A stretch of DNA of 64,000 nucleotides from Isoetes taiwanensis. Taxonomy: Eukaryota; Streptophyta; Lycopodiopsida; Isoetales; Isoetaceae. A program made the position numbers and the translations under genes. Under the pieces are notes generated by a model. That model was not told where the DNA came from. It saw nothing but the letters and a program-made list of their open reading frames with translations, and did not search any database. Numbering within the stretch: position 1 is the stretch's first letter; each line of letters opens with the position of its first letter. Of this stretch, positions 20,216-31,842 are shown one piece after another. The stretch lies in contig JAJEKV010000110.1 in the NCBI GenBank assembly GCA_021234155.1, positions 624,187 through 688,186 of the forward strand, read 5' to 3'.

Positions 20216-23200
20216 TTAGGAGGTGACTCGAAGGGTTTGATGTTTGCTTGCTTCGGTTTGAGGCAAAATCACTACGCAATATGTTGAACGAGCATTAGAT
20301 GGATTGGTGTAAAAAATAGAGTAAATAGATGGTGAGGCATTAGAGCAAATGGATTGGTGGAAAAAATAGAGCAAATAGATGGGAAGGAGTTGGGTAGTGA
20401 AACTGCAATGTTGAAATTGAACTAGATTTTAAGAGCTAATAAAAAAAAATTGTAGCACTAGCTAACCTTCCAGCCCTTTTTTTTGCCATATTTTTGTTTA
20501 TCTGATCATAATTTCATTGTTTCATGCTCAAAGATCTGAAGCACACTACAAATGCGTAGGACATGGAATGTTCAACTGGTTATTCATGATTCCATCAGGG
20601 CTTTATGGTCCATTTAAACATTTGCATGTGGAATATTGCACTGTCGCTATATAGTTTCTTTAAGAGAGTTATATTCTAGTAAGGAACTCGCAACGAACAC
20701 AAAAACTGGCATAGATAGATAGGCTTGTCATTCATCACAGCAGCAATATACATTGTTTGAATAGTATAGGTGGGGAGCTAACCATAGGAACAACGTCGAG
20801 TTACCCCACAAGAAAAGATGGAATAATGTATGTACATGCAGTAATAAGGGTATTGGCAACAACTTCTCATCGGAATGAAAATACCCGCCTTTTGGGTTTT
20901 GGAGGAAAAGCCTAATGAAAAATGGTCGCCAACAACCTTGATGGTTACCTGGAGAATCAAAATAAAGTGGGGCGATGTCAGATGCAAAAGAGAATGAACC
21001 CGCGAGACGGCAAAATACCTGAAAAAATAAATGGAATACATGGAAAGCATTCTACTAATGGTTAAGGAAAAGAAGAATGGGCATGGCGGGGAAGCAACGA
21101 CAACGACGACGACGACGACTAGATAAAAACAGATGTGAGTCATTAGTAGTGATGATGTAAAAAAATTGACAATAAGTGGCAGAAGAGAAAATAGCATCAC
21201 CCTCAGGGTGGAGATAAACAGCATCACCCAATGGATGGAATAAAGCAACACCATGCAGGTGGATAATAATTACCATAGCAACACCCAACAGGTGGAGGAT
21301 AATAGAGTCAGTACCAAAAAAGGAAATAAACATGAAAAATTAAATAAACTCAAAACAGAAGGGCGGGTAATTGGGGGAAGCAATGGGCAAGGAAGAGACG
21401 CTGCTGTGAGAAGACACCGATAACCAACCACAAGATGAAAAGTGCATATATAGCTGCTCGCCCCTTTCCAAAATTCGGTCCGATGGCTCGGATCGATGCC
21501 ATTCTTGTAAGGAACTCGCAAAGAGCACAAAAACCGGCCGATAACCAGAGAACTTCGTTCATATAAGGCCAAGCCGACGAGAATATCAAGACATTGAGTT
21601 AGAGTCGAAATGACATAGCAAGAGTGAGAAGATGACAATCGCCCTCCACAAGGAGCACAAGCATGAGTGCTAGCTATAGTTGAAGAAGTTTTATAAAATA
21701 AGAATGGGTTGGTACATTCTGGTAAGGGACTCGCAAAGAATACAAAATTTTGCCGATAGCTATAGCCGATGCATCATACCAAAAAAGAATCAAGTTGAAT
21801 AGAGGAACAACACTGTAGATCTAGCAAAAAGCGAGGAAACGTGGGAGAATGTTAAAAAACTATGGGCTAATGTAGGAGGGCAAAAAAGGCAAACCAGATT
21901 ATTGGAAGTGGGTCAGAATCAGGGTCTAAGGAGAAGGTGAGGTGATGTCCAAGGATATGGAAAAAACTTTTTTCAGCATAAATGTCAGATAATGAAGCAT
22001 GGAAACAGATGCAACACGAAATAACCATAGGATCCAAGGTGAAGATTAGGTTATGGCCGAGGATAGAGGGGAGATGAAGGGCGAGAGCTCCACAGTTAGA
22101 GTGGATTCTTGAGACTGACGATATGACAAAGTGGAGCTACGAGAATAAAGGAGCCAAGAATGAAAACTCTGGACAAGGTTGCAATAAGAATATAAAAACA
22201 TCAATGACAAGGATGGTATAATAAATCATGTCTTTGATAAATCAAGAGGTTGTGTCATGCAATAAAAAGCACGATTTCATTAATTGGAGAAAATAAGCCC
22301 ATTTTGAGAATTTTAAGCACACCTAATTTGCTCTAGCACGAATACTTTCACCTACTTCTCGAGCACAAGAAACATGAGGTAATTAACATACACATATACA
22401 TACAAATACACATATACATACACATACACATATACTCGTAGAAGCTCAATAATGGCCCTACATTGTACACCAATAATTCACATCAATAATTTAACTTCAC
22501 TATAAAAAGATGTGTTTGAAATAAGACATTATAAGAAAAATTGATAGCATGCCGAACCTATGAATAGATGCCACAGTATAACTCGTACTTACCACAGGAC
22601 GAGGGACAAGGCTGAGGTAGAGGCCACAGACATGGGAGCACAAAGTCAAGAGGAAGGTTAAGAACCCCTAATTATAAGCCCTAAGACAAGGAGTAGATGA
22701 AAAATGATGGACAATGTTGAGTTAGACTCATGTCATGCGAAATGCCTACTTAGGATATTGACCAAATATAGACAAAATTAAACAAATTGAATAAACAGTA
22801 TTTACAAAAATGATGGATGAGGTGAAATTAGAGGTTGCAGACATATTCGCGTAAAGTTAAGAGGAAGGTCAAGAAGGAAAAATGAGGTTGACATCAAATA
22901 GAAGTCCTTAGCAAAGAGGTTCATAAGATCTGTGAAATGGTTGGGAACAAAAATAGAAGAGTGAAGGTGCGAAGATCGGGTTCAAGTTAGCAGCGTAGAA
23001 ATGTATGATGATGTCATAAGAAAAATAATATCACATGCCTAAAGCCATGACTAAATGCCCCAATATGAATAGTACTTTTACAAATGAGGGACAAGATTGA
23101 GGAAAAGGTTGTAGACATGTTAGCACGAACCAAGAGGAACGTTAAGAAGGAAATTGAGATTAAAGTTAATTCGGATTACATCGTAGATCGAGAAAAAATG

Positions 23201-23740
23201 AGGCTTAGGTAGTCAAAGGTGAGGTTATGGCCAACAAAAAAGAGGAGATGGAGGTCAAAAGTGCCATGGTCAGGGTGGAGTGCAAGAAGATTAGCCATAT
23301 AGTAGAAAATGACAAATGAAAACACAATGACTAGGTAAAATGACATATTATGAATAAAGCTAGTGCCATACATATGGTCTGCAATAATAAAGCAAAAGAA
23401 GTAATGGACATGATAAATGACATGTTAGTAGTAAAGCTATCCATGGAAAGAGTTAGTTGTAAAATGTACTTGTGACAGAAAATGCAATGCAATGCATTTG
23501 GAAAGCAATATAAGTCCAAGAACAAATCTCAATAGATGGTTAACTAAATGGATTCCGGAAAAAAACTAGAACCATACAACACTCCTCCAAAGCACAATGC
23601 AAAACTAAAACTTGCTCCCGTTTCCAAAAACTCAACGTAGTTCGAACAATGTAGAAAAAACTCAATATAATATATCTATCTAGGTAAAGCCAAGCATAGA
23701 AAACTCAGAATGATGTATGATGATAAGGCATACTGAGATA
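20216..23740. other. Repeat-rich non-coding region
   Basis: No gene can be supported over 3.5 kb; the frames here are short and unconvincing. The purine-rich plus strand repeats phrases such as GAGGTTATGGCC and GAGGAAGGTTAAGAA at several places (near 22050, 22650, 22860 and 23220), suggesting old duplications of one repeat family. A CA/TA microsatellite runs about 22389-22437. Confidence 0.45.
20675..21758. repeat. Three dispersed copies of a ~40-bp motif
   Basis: ATTCT, GTAAGGAACTCGCAAAG, ACACAAAAAC and a GGCCGATA-like tail recur at 20675-20710, 21501-21540 and 21715-21758, all in the same orientation. The function is unknown. Confidence 0.75.
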
Positions 23741-23860
23741 TCTAGCATAATAATAGGGGGTTGGTTTTGTATTTTTGTACTATTTATTCTATCGTTTTTC
23801 ATATGATTTCGAAAGCATATTGCAGGGACTACTAATTAGTATATCTAGAGTGCACATACG
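23741..23860 (+). repeat. Shared 5' module, copy A
   Basis: A ~120-bp module running TAGCATAATAATAGGGGG ... TTCATATGATTTC ... AGTATATCTAGAGTGCA. It recurs at 26961-27080 and, inverted, at 60692-60810. In each case it stands directly upstream of gene exons in the same direction. Confidence 0.85.
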
Positions 23861-24144
23861 CCTACATTAATTTTAGTGTTTTTGTTCAATGGTTTAGACC
23901 CATGTGCCATGTTGTATTTTTTCTCAATTAGCTTATTGAAGCTCGTTGACATGCAACCCTCGAGCCATTTAGAAATGGGGTTTGCTAGATAGGGTTTGCT
24001 AGCTGAAGGCACAAATTCTGCAGAGGTGGAGCACCAAAAGGTACTGCTCAGACGCATGTCGAACATCATTTCTTTTGATATATGGGCCTCATAGTATGCT
24101 AGATACTCGATTATGCAGATCTGATGCTCTGTTGTAATGATTTG

Positions 24145-24715
24145 CAGCACTTGGACCAGAGGAACCTGGTCTTATATCAATCACAGGTCTTCCAAGCCTG
24201 GCAGATCTGCGACGGAGGCTTTTGCCCCTAGCCAAAACTCTTGTTCTCATGCCCTCCCCTCAAAGGCACCAGTTCTCAAGGTATTATCTTTTTCCATTTT
24301 CAGATAACGGCTTATTCTGTTCATCCTTTATGTCTGACAACAAATAGGCCAGTGGATTGGGTACAGATGTGCTAATGAAGAAAGCAGACCATCCTATTTT
24401 AGCATTTGCATCCCAGCTGAAATTTGACAAGGAGGCGGCTTTTGGAGTACATAATGACGGATCTCCAATGCTAGAACTTGAAATCCAAGAAGTTAATGAA
24501 GCTGAGCAAATAGGCGAGTTAGTCAAAACCCTTAGTCGCTGTTTGTTAAAACAGGACTTTTAGTTGCTCATGTATGTGATGCGGCACATCCTCACATTGG
24601 CCTTCAAAAGGAGATTCTCAATGCTGGAACTGCCAAAGGACGGTTGATTCATTATCATTCACTGAATGAAAGAGCACTCCCGTTTATTTCAAAGAAAGGA
24701 GTTGCAGTATAAAGA
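24145..24715 (+). pseudogene. Fragment of a plant 2OG-Fe(II)-oxygenase-like conserved protein
   Basis: Exon 1 (24145-24280) reads ISITGLPSLADLRRRLLPLA and ends at a GT donor. Exon 2 (from 24350) reads ASGLGTDVLMKKADHPILAF, then GELVKTLSRCLL. After one frame change it reads AHVCDAAHPHIGL and AGTAKGRLIHYHS. A base is missing near the end of exon 1 and another shift lies near 24555, so it is broken. The pattern recalls a plant family annotated as unusual 2OG-Fe(II) oxygenases; I rely on memory and the call is tentative. It lies 285 bp after module A and just before the RPN6 pseudogene. Confidence 0.5.
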
Positions 24716-24823
24716 AATTTTGTGCTTGGAGTTGAAATGTCCTTACATTACAGCCATAATGCAACCGTTCTGCATGAATATCTAGCATGATGGGTCTGGT
24801 AATGAAAGACTTATAGTTGACAG

Positions 24824-25475
24824 GCAATTTCAGTTCTTTCTGATGTCCTTTCAAAAAAAGGTAAGAATGAGGAACTTCGTAGCCTTCTCATAGATCTGCG
24901 CCCTTTCTTTGCCATAATCCCTAAAGCTAAGACGATGAAGATTGTCCGAAGTGTGACTGATGCCATAGCTAAGATTCCTGGTGGTTCTGCTCTCCAAATT
25001 TCCTTATGGAGAGATATGGTTGAGTGGACTTGGACAGAAAAAATGGACCTTTTTGCGACAGAGTGCACAAGCTCGTCTTGCGGCACTGCTGATGCAGGAA
25101 AAGGATTATTCACAAGCTCTTACCTTGACATCAAATCTTGTGAAGGAGGTTAAGAGATTAGATGATAAGTTTTTGCTCATGTTGGAAAGCAATCTGCATT
25201 TTCCTCTAAGAAATCTTCCAAAGGCTAAAGTGTCTCTGATAGCAGCAAGAGCTGCAGCTAATGCTATATATGTACCATTGATCATCATAGTGGTATCTTA
25301 GTTGGCGAAGAAAAAGACTACAAAATAGCTTTCAGTTATTTTTTGAAGCATTCGAAGCATTCAATGCTCTAGATGATTCTAAAGCAGCTTTCTCTTTGAA
25401 ATACATGCTTTTATGCAAAATCATGAGAAATCAAGCTGATGATGTTAGCAGTCTGATGATGGAATTGTGCCTTGC
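24824..25475 (+). pseudogene. 26S proteasome regulatory subunit RPN6 (PSMD11) pseudogene
   Basis: From a CAG acceptor at 24821-24823 the frame reads SVLSDVLSKKGKNEELRSLL, then PFFAIIPKAKTMKIVR, AKIPGGSALQISLWRDMVEW. One extra A near 25040 shifts the frame, which continues WTFLRQSAQARLAALLM, KEVKRLDDKFLL and LRNLPKAKVSLIAAR. After more shifts come EEKDYKIAFSYF and AAFSLKYMLLCKIM. This is the helical-repeat part of RPN6, a lid subunit that clamps the 19S particle to the 20S core. The N-terminal start, the PCI domain and the C terminus are absent. Because it has no intron over this stretch, it could be a large exon or a retrocopy. Confidence 0.88.
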
Positions 25476-25814
25476 TCTTGCTAATAAAGCTGTTTGGATT
25501 TCAAATATGGAATACTATTACGAGTATCTTCGCAAGCTAAATATCAATTCACATGGTATTTCTTATTGCAAGCGCATATGTTCGCAAAGATATGACTGCA
25601 ATGATTTCAAAGATATGATTGGGTTTGAGTCCCATGCCATAAGTATGCTATTGTTCTACTATTACATGCATAAAATGCATCTTTTAGCATTCTAGTTTAG
25701 AAGATTTAGAATATTTCCATTCTCATAGATCATCGTAGTTATTGCTTTTATTTCTAATTTTTTCTTCTAATGGAATCATTAAAATTCCCAATGGTTCTCC
25801 ATCCACCATCATTC

Positions 25815-26140
25815 ACCATGTAATTTTTTTGATATAACACGACCATATAACAATACATAACACTAAACCATTACGTCCAACACTTAAAAATTAAATCCCC
25901 CTTCAAACCCCCTTTGGTTTGGGTGCATATTCACACGGGGGGTGACTCCGGGCATCGAGAGTTGTTGGATAGACATATTCACCCTTTATTCCTTAATCCA
26001 CACCGTACGTAAAGTTCCTCGTTTGTGGGGTATGCAAGTACAAAATTTGCTATATTGTATAACAAGTTTTGCAAAATACTATAAGATTTGTGGTTATATA
26101 CTACATGGTGTTGATTTTTACATGGTCGTGAGATATAATG
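25815..26140 (+). mobile_element. Foldback/MITE-like 3' sequence, copy A (one arm)
   Basis: ATTAAATCCCCC, CCCCCTTTGGTTTGGG, TGCATATTCACACGGGGGG and a CGTTTGTGGGGTATGCAAGTAC core match the elements at 29600-30062 and 58138-58553. Only the left arm and core are kept; the right arm is missing. It follows the oxygenase-like and RPN6 pseudogenes of unit A. Confidence 0.75.
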
Positions 26141-26960
26141 CATACTATCTAAGTGCAAAACCATATGCAAAAATGGAACTCGTGATATACATTACCTGGA
26201 ATGCTAACATATGAGATACAACATCTTGATAGAGAAAAAATGTGCCAAAAGGAGGTGGGCAAAGAATGGAATAGGGCAATGGTCATGTTCGAGCAAGACT
26301 GAAAATGGCAATGCAGAACAAGACTGAGGAGGTCAAGGGAAAGGGTGTAGTCGAAGTGTAGTGATCCCAATTGTTGAGCTTAACAAAGAAGAATGAAATG
26401 AGACAAACTCGACAGTGGATGCCACAAATAAAGTGGAAGCCATTGGCATAGTCACCTACAATTGCAGCTCGATATAGAATTCCTATAATACAACCAGGGT
26501 AAGGAAGTCACGACATTTGTAGCTGAATAATGTCGAAGGACAGTTGGAGGGCAAAAGAAGTGTGCTAAGAAATGTGGATGAGAACAGAGGACGCATCCAA
26601 GATGATCCGAGAAATTTGAAGTGAGAACGCCCTGCTACAAAAGAATATGTCCTATTAGATACTGTATTATTAAGATAAACATGACTGGATGCAAAACCAC
26701 AACAGATGTATGGGGAAATTAGTCAGAAATAAAGAAATGATGTAAACTAAACTGAGCTAATGCAGCACTCTAGGGAAAATATGTTAGAAGCTGCACATCC
26801 AAGTGTGGATCAACAAATGTATCACGTTAAGAAAAATAAAATCTATAAATACAATCGAAAGATGGATCCTCATCCCTTAGTGTGAAGAATGTATAACATT
26901 AAAGCGAATGCAACTTACGAACACGTGTGTTACCATGAAATTTTCTAACAACTTGAGCTA
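26141..26960. other. Non-coding spacer between units A and B
   Basis: No gene visible. It contains the same purine-rich repeat phrases seen in 20.2-23.7 kb. Confidence 0.35.
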
Positions 26961-27080
26961 CATATGTAGCAAAATAACAGGGGGTTTTTTTTGTGATTTT
27001 ATACGTTTTTTGGTATGGTTTTCATATGATTTCATGGGCGTATTGCAAGAGGCATACTAATCAGTACATCTAGAGTGCAC
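26961..27080 (+). repeat. Shared 5' module, copy B
   Basis: Matches 23741-23860 (AACAGGGGGTTT, TTTCATATGATTTCATGG, AGTACATCTAGAGTGCA). It is followed by GGGCTTTAAAAAAAGCCC, a small hairpin also seen in altered form after copy C. Confidence 0.85.
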
Positions 27081-27860
27081 CAAGTTTTTGCATGCAATTT
27101 GTGCAATTTTTGTTTCATCCTCCTCAATGGTTAAGATCAGAGGGCTTTAAAAAAAGCCCTCTTTTAATTCAAAAAAGATCAAGGGCTTATAATGAAAGCC
27201 CTTTTCTCATGAAAAAACAAAACGGAACCGTTTCTAGGGTTTCGGAAAGGCCTTGGTGGAGCCATTATCGAACTTTAGGGAATCCGGCTGCAATATCTAG
27301 CATATCCAGCTGCCTCCCTTTCTTCTGCAGTCGAAGGTGAAGCCCATGCGGTTGCGGAATAGGTTTGTCTTAACAATTTGCAAATGAGGGAATGAAGTTT
27401 CTCTGTAGGTAGCAGATTATCCAGCTGTGAGATATGGCAAGCTCCGACATTATTATGGGTCTGTTCTCGTAAGTAATCAAGAGCACGAGTCTTCAAACTA
27501 AGATCGTGAAAGGAATTATACTCCCAGGCCGCTAGTCTCCATTCCTTTGCAGATCGAACTTCCTTTTGTTTTGTATTCGTAGATAATGAAAAAAATGATA
27601 CTCACGTGCCTCTATTCCTTTGCAGAATCATATTTCCTTTTGTTTTATATTTTTTTCTGCAGATCGATTTTCCTTCTATTTCATGTTGCATTTCGATGGG
27701 TTCTATGGGCATACAACGATGGAACTACAAGATAAGTGGAACGTTAATTTCCTTTATAGATTCTCTCCTCTCTCCTTTTTGCTTCTAGCTCTTGCATGAT
27801 AAACTTATTGGCGGGATTGCTTCAGTAATGATGGATCTGAACGAAAGGAAGATGCTCATT

Positions 27861-29000
27861 TAGTGTGCTTGCGTCTGGCTGGCCGCATTACATTGCTTCA
27901 GCATTAGTTCTGAAGATGAAGAAGCAAACGGTGCAATTAAAACTCCTGGCGTGCAGGCTGATTATTTTTTCATGAGTTTCATCATTGTTTACCTTTCTTA
28001 TTTTAATTCTGAGCCTCTCTCATTTAAGTTAGCTAGATTATCTGTATCGCCATGCAATCAAACATTCCCACTGTGTTCAGTCTTTTAGTCATCCCAAAAC
28101 TAAGCCTAATCTAGTACTCACTCTGTTCTTTGCAGCGGGCAAAAGAGCAAACTGAAAGAAGGAAACAAGCAGAGAAGATGTTTGACATGGGTCAGCAGGC
28201 TTATGGAAGAGGCATGTATGATAAATCTGTTGAATTTCTTGAGGGTGCATTAACAAATGTTCCAGCTATGTCAATTCTTGGTGAACAGGTAAGTGTTGTT
28301 CCCTTACAAAATGACAGGAGTTTGAAGATGGAATTTGTTAGACTTTGTAACTAGTAACCCATGTTGTTTGCACGCCTCAGATTCAGATCTGGTTAGCTAT
28401 GACATGTGATGCCCATAATAGACATGATGACTCCATTGCTCTCTACAAACGTCTTGAGAACACACATCCAATTACAGAAATAAGGAAACAAGCAGCTGGT
28501 TTACGATATATATTGGAGGCCCCCAAGCTAAAAATCTCGAAGGATGAAATGGTTTCTATTCCTCTTCTTGATGCTGAGTATAACAGGTATGTTCTGACAG
28601 TGCCAATGTAAGAGAAACACAGTAAGCCTCAATTTTGGATCCTATTATGCTTGTTTTTTAAAAGGGATAATTATCTAACCTAGAACACAACGTTGTACAT
28701 CAAAGATTTTTTCTTTTTAAGTGACTGCAGTTACGGCATAACTAATGATATGACATACAACATTTGATAAGAGAAATGAGATGAGATTTGTTGTTTGACT
28801 GCAGCTCTGATAGAACATGGAGTCAAATGGTAAGGTATGGTAAGAAAAGAAGGTACAAGGCTGCAACATCGCAGAGTTGGGATTATTTGGAGGATTGGCT
28901 AGTATGGAGACCAGCGCGTTGGGAACGCAGTCCTTATTTTTGGGTAGTAGTCACTATCTGGTTGACATTTGTTGGTATTTCTCTTATGTTCCAGGAATGA
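27861..29000 (+). CDS. TPR-like protein with C-terminal membrane anchor (At1g78915-type), multi-exon
   Basis: Three exons join in frame: 28136-28288, 28381-28586 and 28805-29000, with GT-AG borders and consistent phases (153, 206 and 196 bp). They read AEKMFDMGQQAYGRGMYDKS, VEFLEGAL, IQIWLAMTCDAHNRHDD, LRYILEAPKLKISKDE, then a C-terminal hydrophobic segment WVVVTIWLTFVGISLMF before the stop. This pattern fits a plant TPR-like protein of plastid membranes. An upstream exon at about 27861-27956, ending EEANGAIKTPGVQ, is likely; the true start and transit peptide are not resolved. It is the only multi-exon gene here with no visible lesion. Its promoter region holds module B. The family name is from memory. 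Confidence 0.72.
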
Positions 29001-29594
29001 CAAGGTATAACAGTTGTCAGGTAACTGCTGGTAAAAAAGAAGTCAATATTCTACAATTTAGTTTTATACTTAAATAGCAAATTTGATGTACAAAAACATG
29101 TAAATATCAATGCATGGCGTTCTTCTGGTGTACAGAATCATATAGACATCAATGCAAGAGTACAAAGGATTTTTTCAATGTTGAACAACATAATGTAAGT
29201 TGTTACGAATAGGTTGAAACATTAATTTAATCGCATTGAGTGCAGTGGACATGGTTATTGTTCATACAATGTATTTATTTGGGTTGGCAATGCATTTAAA
29301 TACTTGGACTCTACTGTGTATCTTCTCCCTTTTTAACTAATGATTACCATGCACTCCAAAACTCTTACAGCTTCTTGCTCCACTGATGACACTATTGTAT
29401 CCGCTGGTTGTTATTCTGAAGTTGCCTTTGATTCTACTTGCCCATTTTTATGATAGTGTCATCACTATCATTTTATTTTATGTTATATTTGGGCGGCTCT
29501 TGGTATGCAATGGAAATAATTTGTTTGTCTTGATGTTATTGTGCTTTTTAGTAATTAATGTTTACACCCATAAAGTTTACCTATGTTTGCTTTA
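29001..29594. other. Probable 3' untranslated and intergenic sequence
   Basis: AT-rich, no further exon. A 69-residue hydrophobic frame at 29386-29595 looks like chance in T-rich DNA. Confidence 0.4.
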
Positions 29595-29599
29595 GTTAA

Positions 29600-30062
29600 T
29601 GCCCGAAGGGCCCAAATTTTTTTTTAATATAATAATCAACACACAACTATAATTAACATTATTAACATAAACTATTGCATTTAACACATTTAAATTAAAA
29701 TCCCCCTTAAACCCCCTTTGGTTTGGGTGCATATTCACACGGGGGGTTACGTAGGGCAAATGAGAGCCCTCAAAATATATTTATAATACATGTATAAAAT
29801 TAACACCATTAAGTACATTCTCTCAAACCTTATAGTATTTTGCAAACCTTAATATACAGTATACAAAAACTTGTACATGCATACCCCACAAACGAGGATC
29901 GCTATGTACGGTCCAGATCTTGGAATAATGGGCAAATATGCCCATCCGACAGCTCTCGTTGCCCGGAGTAAACCCCCGTGTGAATATGCACCCAAACCAA
30001 AGGGGGTTTAAGGGGGATTTTAATTTAAATGTGTTAAAGGCAATAGTTTATGTTAATAATGT
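29600..30062 (-). mobile_element. Foldback/MITE-like element, copy B (both arms)
   Basis: Begins ATGCCCGAAGGGCCC. The left arm (about 29656-29746) and right arm (about 29972-30061) are ~90-bp inverted complements, including AATTAAAATCCCCCTTAAAC and GGTGCATATTCACACGGGGG. The core between them is the inverse of that in copies A and C. No coding capacity. The outermost CCCGAAGGG part is present only on the left. Confidence 0.88.
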
Positions 30063-31688
30063 CAAAACCCCACGGACATCGAAAAGATTTGACAAGCTTA
30101 TTAGATAGCAAGAGACTAGAATAAAAAAAAATACTCGGATAGAAAAACTTTGCAGCATTGAAGCCAAATGTATTAAATTACCATAAGCACATGTGAGGCA
30201 AGCTCCAGGGTGTTTTTTAATCTCCCTACATATTTGAAGGGGCGTAAAATATTGGCCACTACTTACCTTGGATAAGTTGCTAAGCGTAGTCTAGCCTGGC
30301 CATTTTTGACTCATTAGTTCCAGAAGTTGTGACTTAAATGGCGAAATATGGTTCCCAAAAGAAAAAACAAATTGGCCATATCCACACATCGAACATGTAA
30401 AGTCACTATGTCTGTCTATAATGTTAAACAAATGAATGCGATGCTTCTCTACTAGTTTCTATAAGATCAATTAAATGTATTAAGACGTTCTCTGTAGGCA
30501 AAAGCACATAAGACGGATTTCATCAAGAACCATATGGAAACTAACCTGGATTTGAGCTGGGAGGATAAAGAGCAGATTCAAGCAAGATGATAAAGGGCAG
30601 ATTTGAGATACAAATCACAAATCAAATAAAAAAAAATTAGACCAGGTCATCAGAAGGAAAAATACTATATTGTTAGAAAGATCACTAGAAATTTAGAACT
30701 CGAAACAAATTTTAGATCCCCCTACAAGTAGCAATCTTATGTCCTTAATCATGGCTAGTATAGACCCTATCCACACTCTTAAAAGCTTTAAATTATTGTA
30801 CATTCTAAATGGCCACCCCAGCAAGTTGCTTATGTGTGTGATCTTTTGAAATGGCCACGCCCTATAGGTTTGAAGATTTAGCAAATATCAAATTGGTCAC
30901 TTATGGAGTGAAAATAATAAGTTGGCGTTTTGAACTGCCCACTACCCATTGGCCAGGATGAAAAGGCATCCTACTTCGGCGTGGCCGACTATTTTTTGGA
31001 AAATATGAATGTGTGGCCAAACTGGCCCGCTGGGGCCACTAGAAAACACTATGGCAAGCTCTCCAAAAACAATATGCGAAATAGAAGAAGGGCAAAAGGC
31101 CAAAAATTGAAACACTGCCAAGGGAAATCCGAAAGACATGCTACATCCACGATTTAAAAAAGTTAAAATGAGAGCTCCTCAGTCACACAAACTCTAAGAA
31201 AAGAAAGATGAATAGATATAAGAATAATCAAGTTTCTCTGCAATTCAGAAAAGTATAAATGCCATTTATCCACCACAACAACATTTTATTGCCTATGTTC
31301 CCAATGATAGTCGACTTCAATAATGGTCAAAATATCATGCAAAATTCCTAAACTGTAGTAAACAACCTAAAGGTACAATAAAAATGTAAACAGACAAAGA
31401 ACTATGACTGTATCACATGGAAAGCCCAAAAAAACAATAATTTAACGCAAAAGCGAAAAAGATAATAGCAATGGAAAGGAGACATGAGAAAGCTCAAGTT
31501 CAAAGTCGATGTTGATAGAAGATCGATGTTGAGGTTGAAATCATAGCTGAAATAGATGAGGAAAGAGGTCGAAGGGCAAAGCAAAGTCGATTTGTGGGAG
31601 AGAACATGGAACATGGAATAAATAGCTACGTAGAAAATTTATTTTCGAAATTTTTTTCCATGCAAACTTGAGAAGCCAACTAGGTAGG
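30063..31688. other. Non-coding stretch
   Basis: No exon with splice sites and no transposon end could be identified. The frames present are short and lack known motifs. Confidence 0.35.
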
Positions 31689-31689
31689 A

Positions 31690-31842
31690 AATCAAACAGT
31701 AGTACAAAAATAGTGTATAAATGGCATAAAAAGGGCAGAGCATAAATGGCACATATGTACACAACCATTTGTGTACATATGTGCCATTTATGCTCTGCAC
31801 TTTCTCTCCCATTTATACCTATTTTTGTAGTAATAAATAGAT
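31690..31842. repeat. Long hairpin, perfect 30-bp inner arms with imperfect extension
   Basis: 31735-31764 and 31769-31798 are perfect complements separated by only CCAT. Outside them about 40 bp on each side still pair imperfectly (ATTTATAC and ATTTTTGTA appear in both arms). The transcript would fold into a ~70-bp stem, so this may be a foldback element or a young small-RNA precursor. Confidence 0.88.

Noticed and set aside
21055-21638. Several overlapping minus-strand frames with Leu/Phe-rich products
   Set aside because: Repeat-rich purine/pyrimidine-skewed DNA, overlapping in different frames, no domain or splice logic.
27092-27340. First exon of the TPR-type gene at 27092-27340
   Set aside because: The frame begins right after the repeat module and ends in a stop without a donor that joins the downstream exons in phase.
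29386-29595. Hydrophobic 69-residue frame resembling a membrane protein
   Set aside because: T-rich sequence downstream of the TPR-type gene gives hydrophobic translation by composition; no other support.
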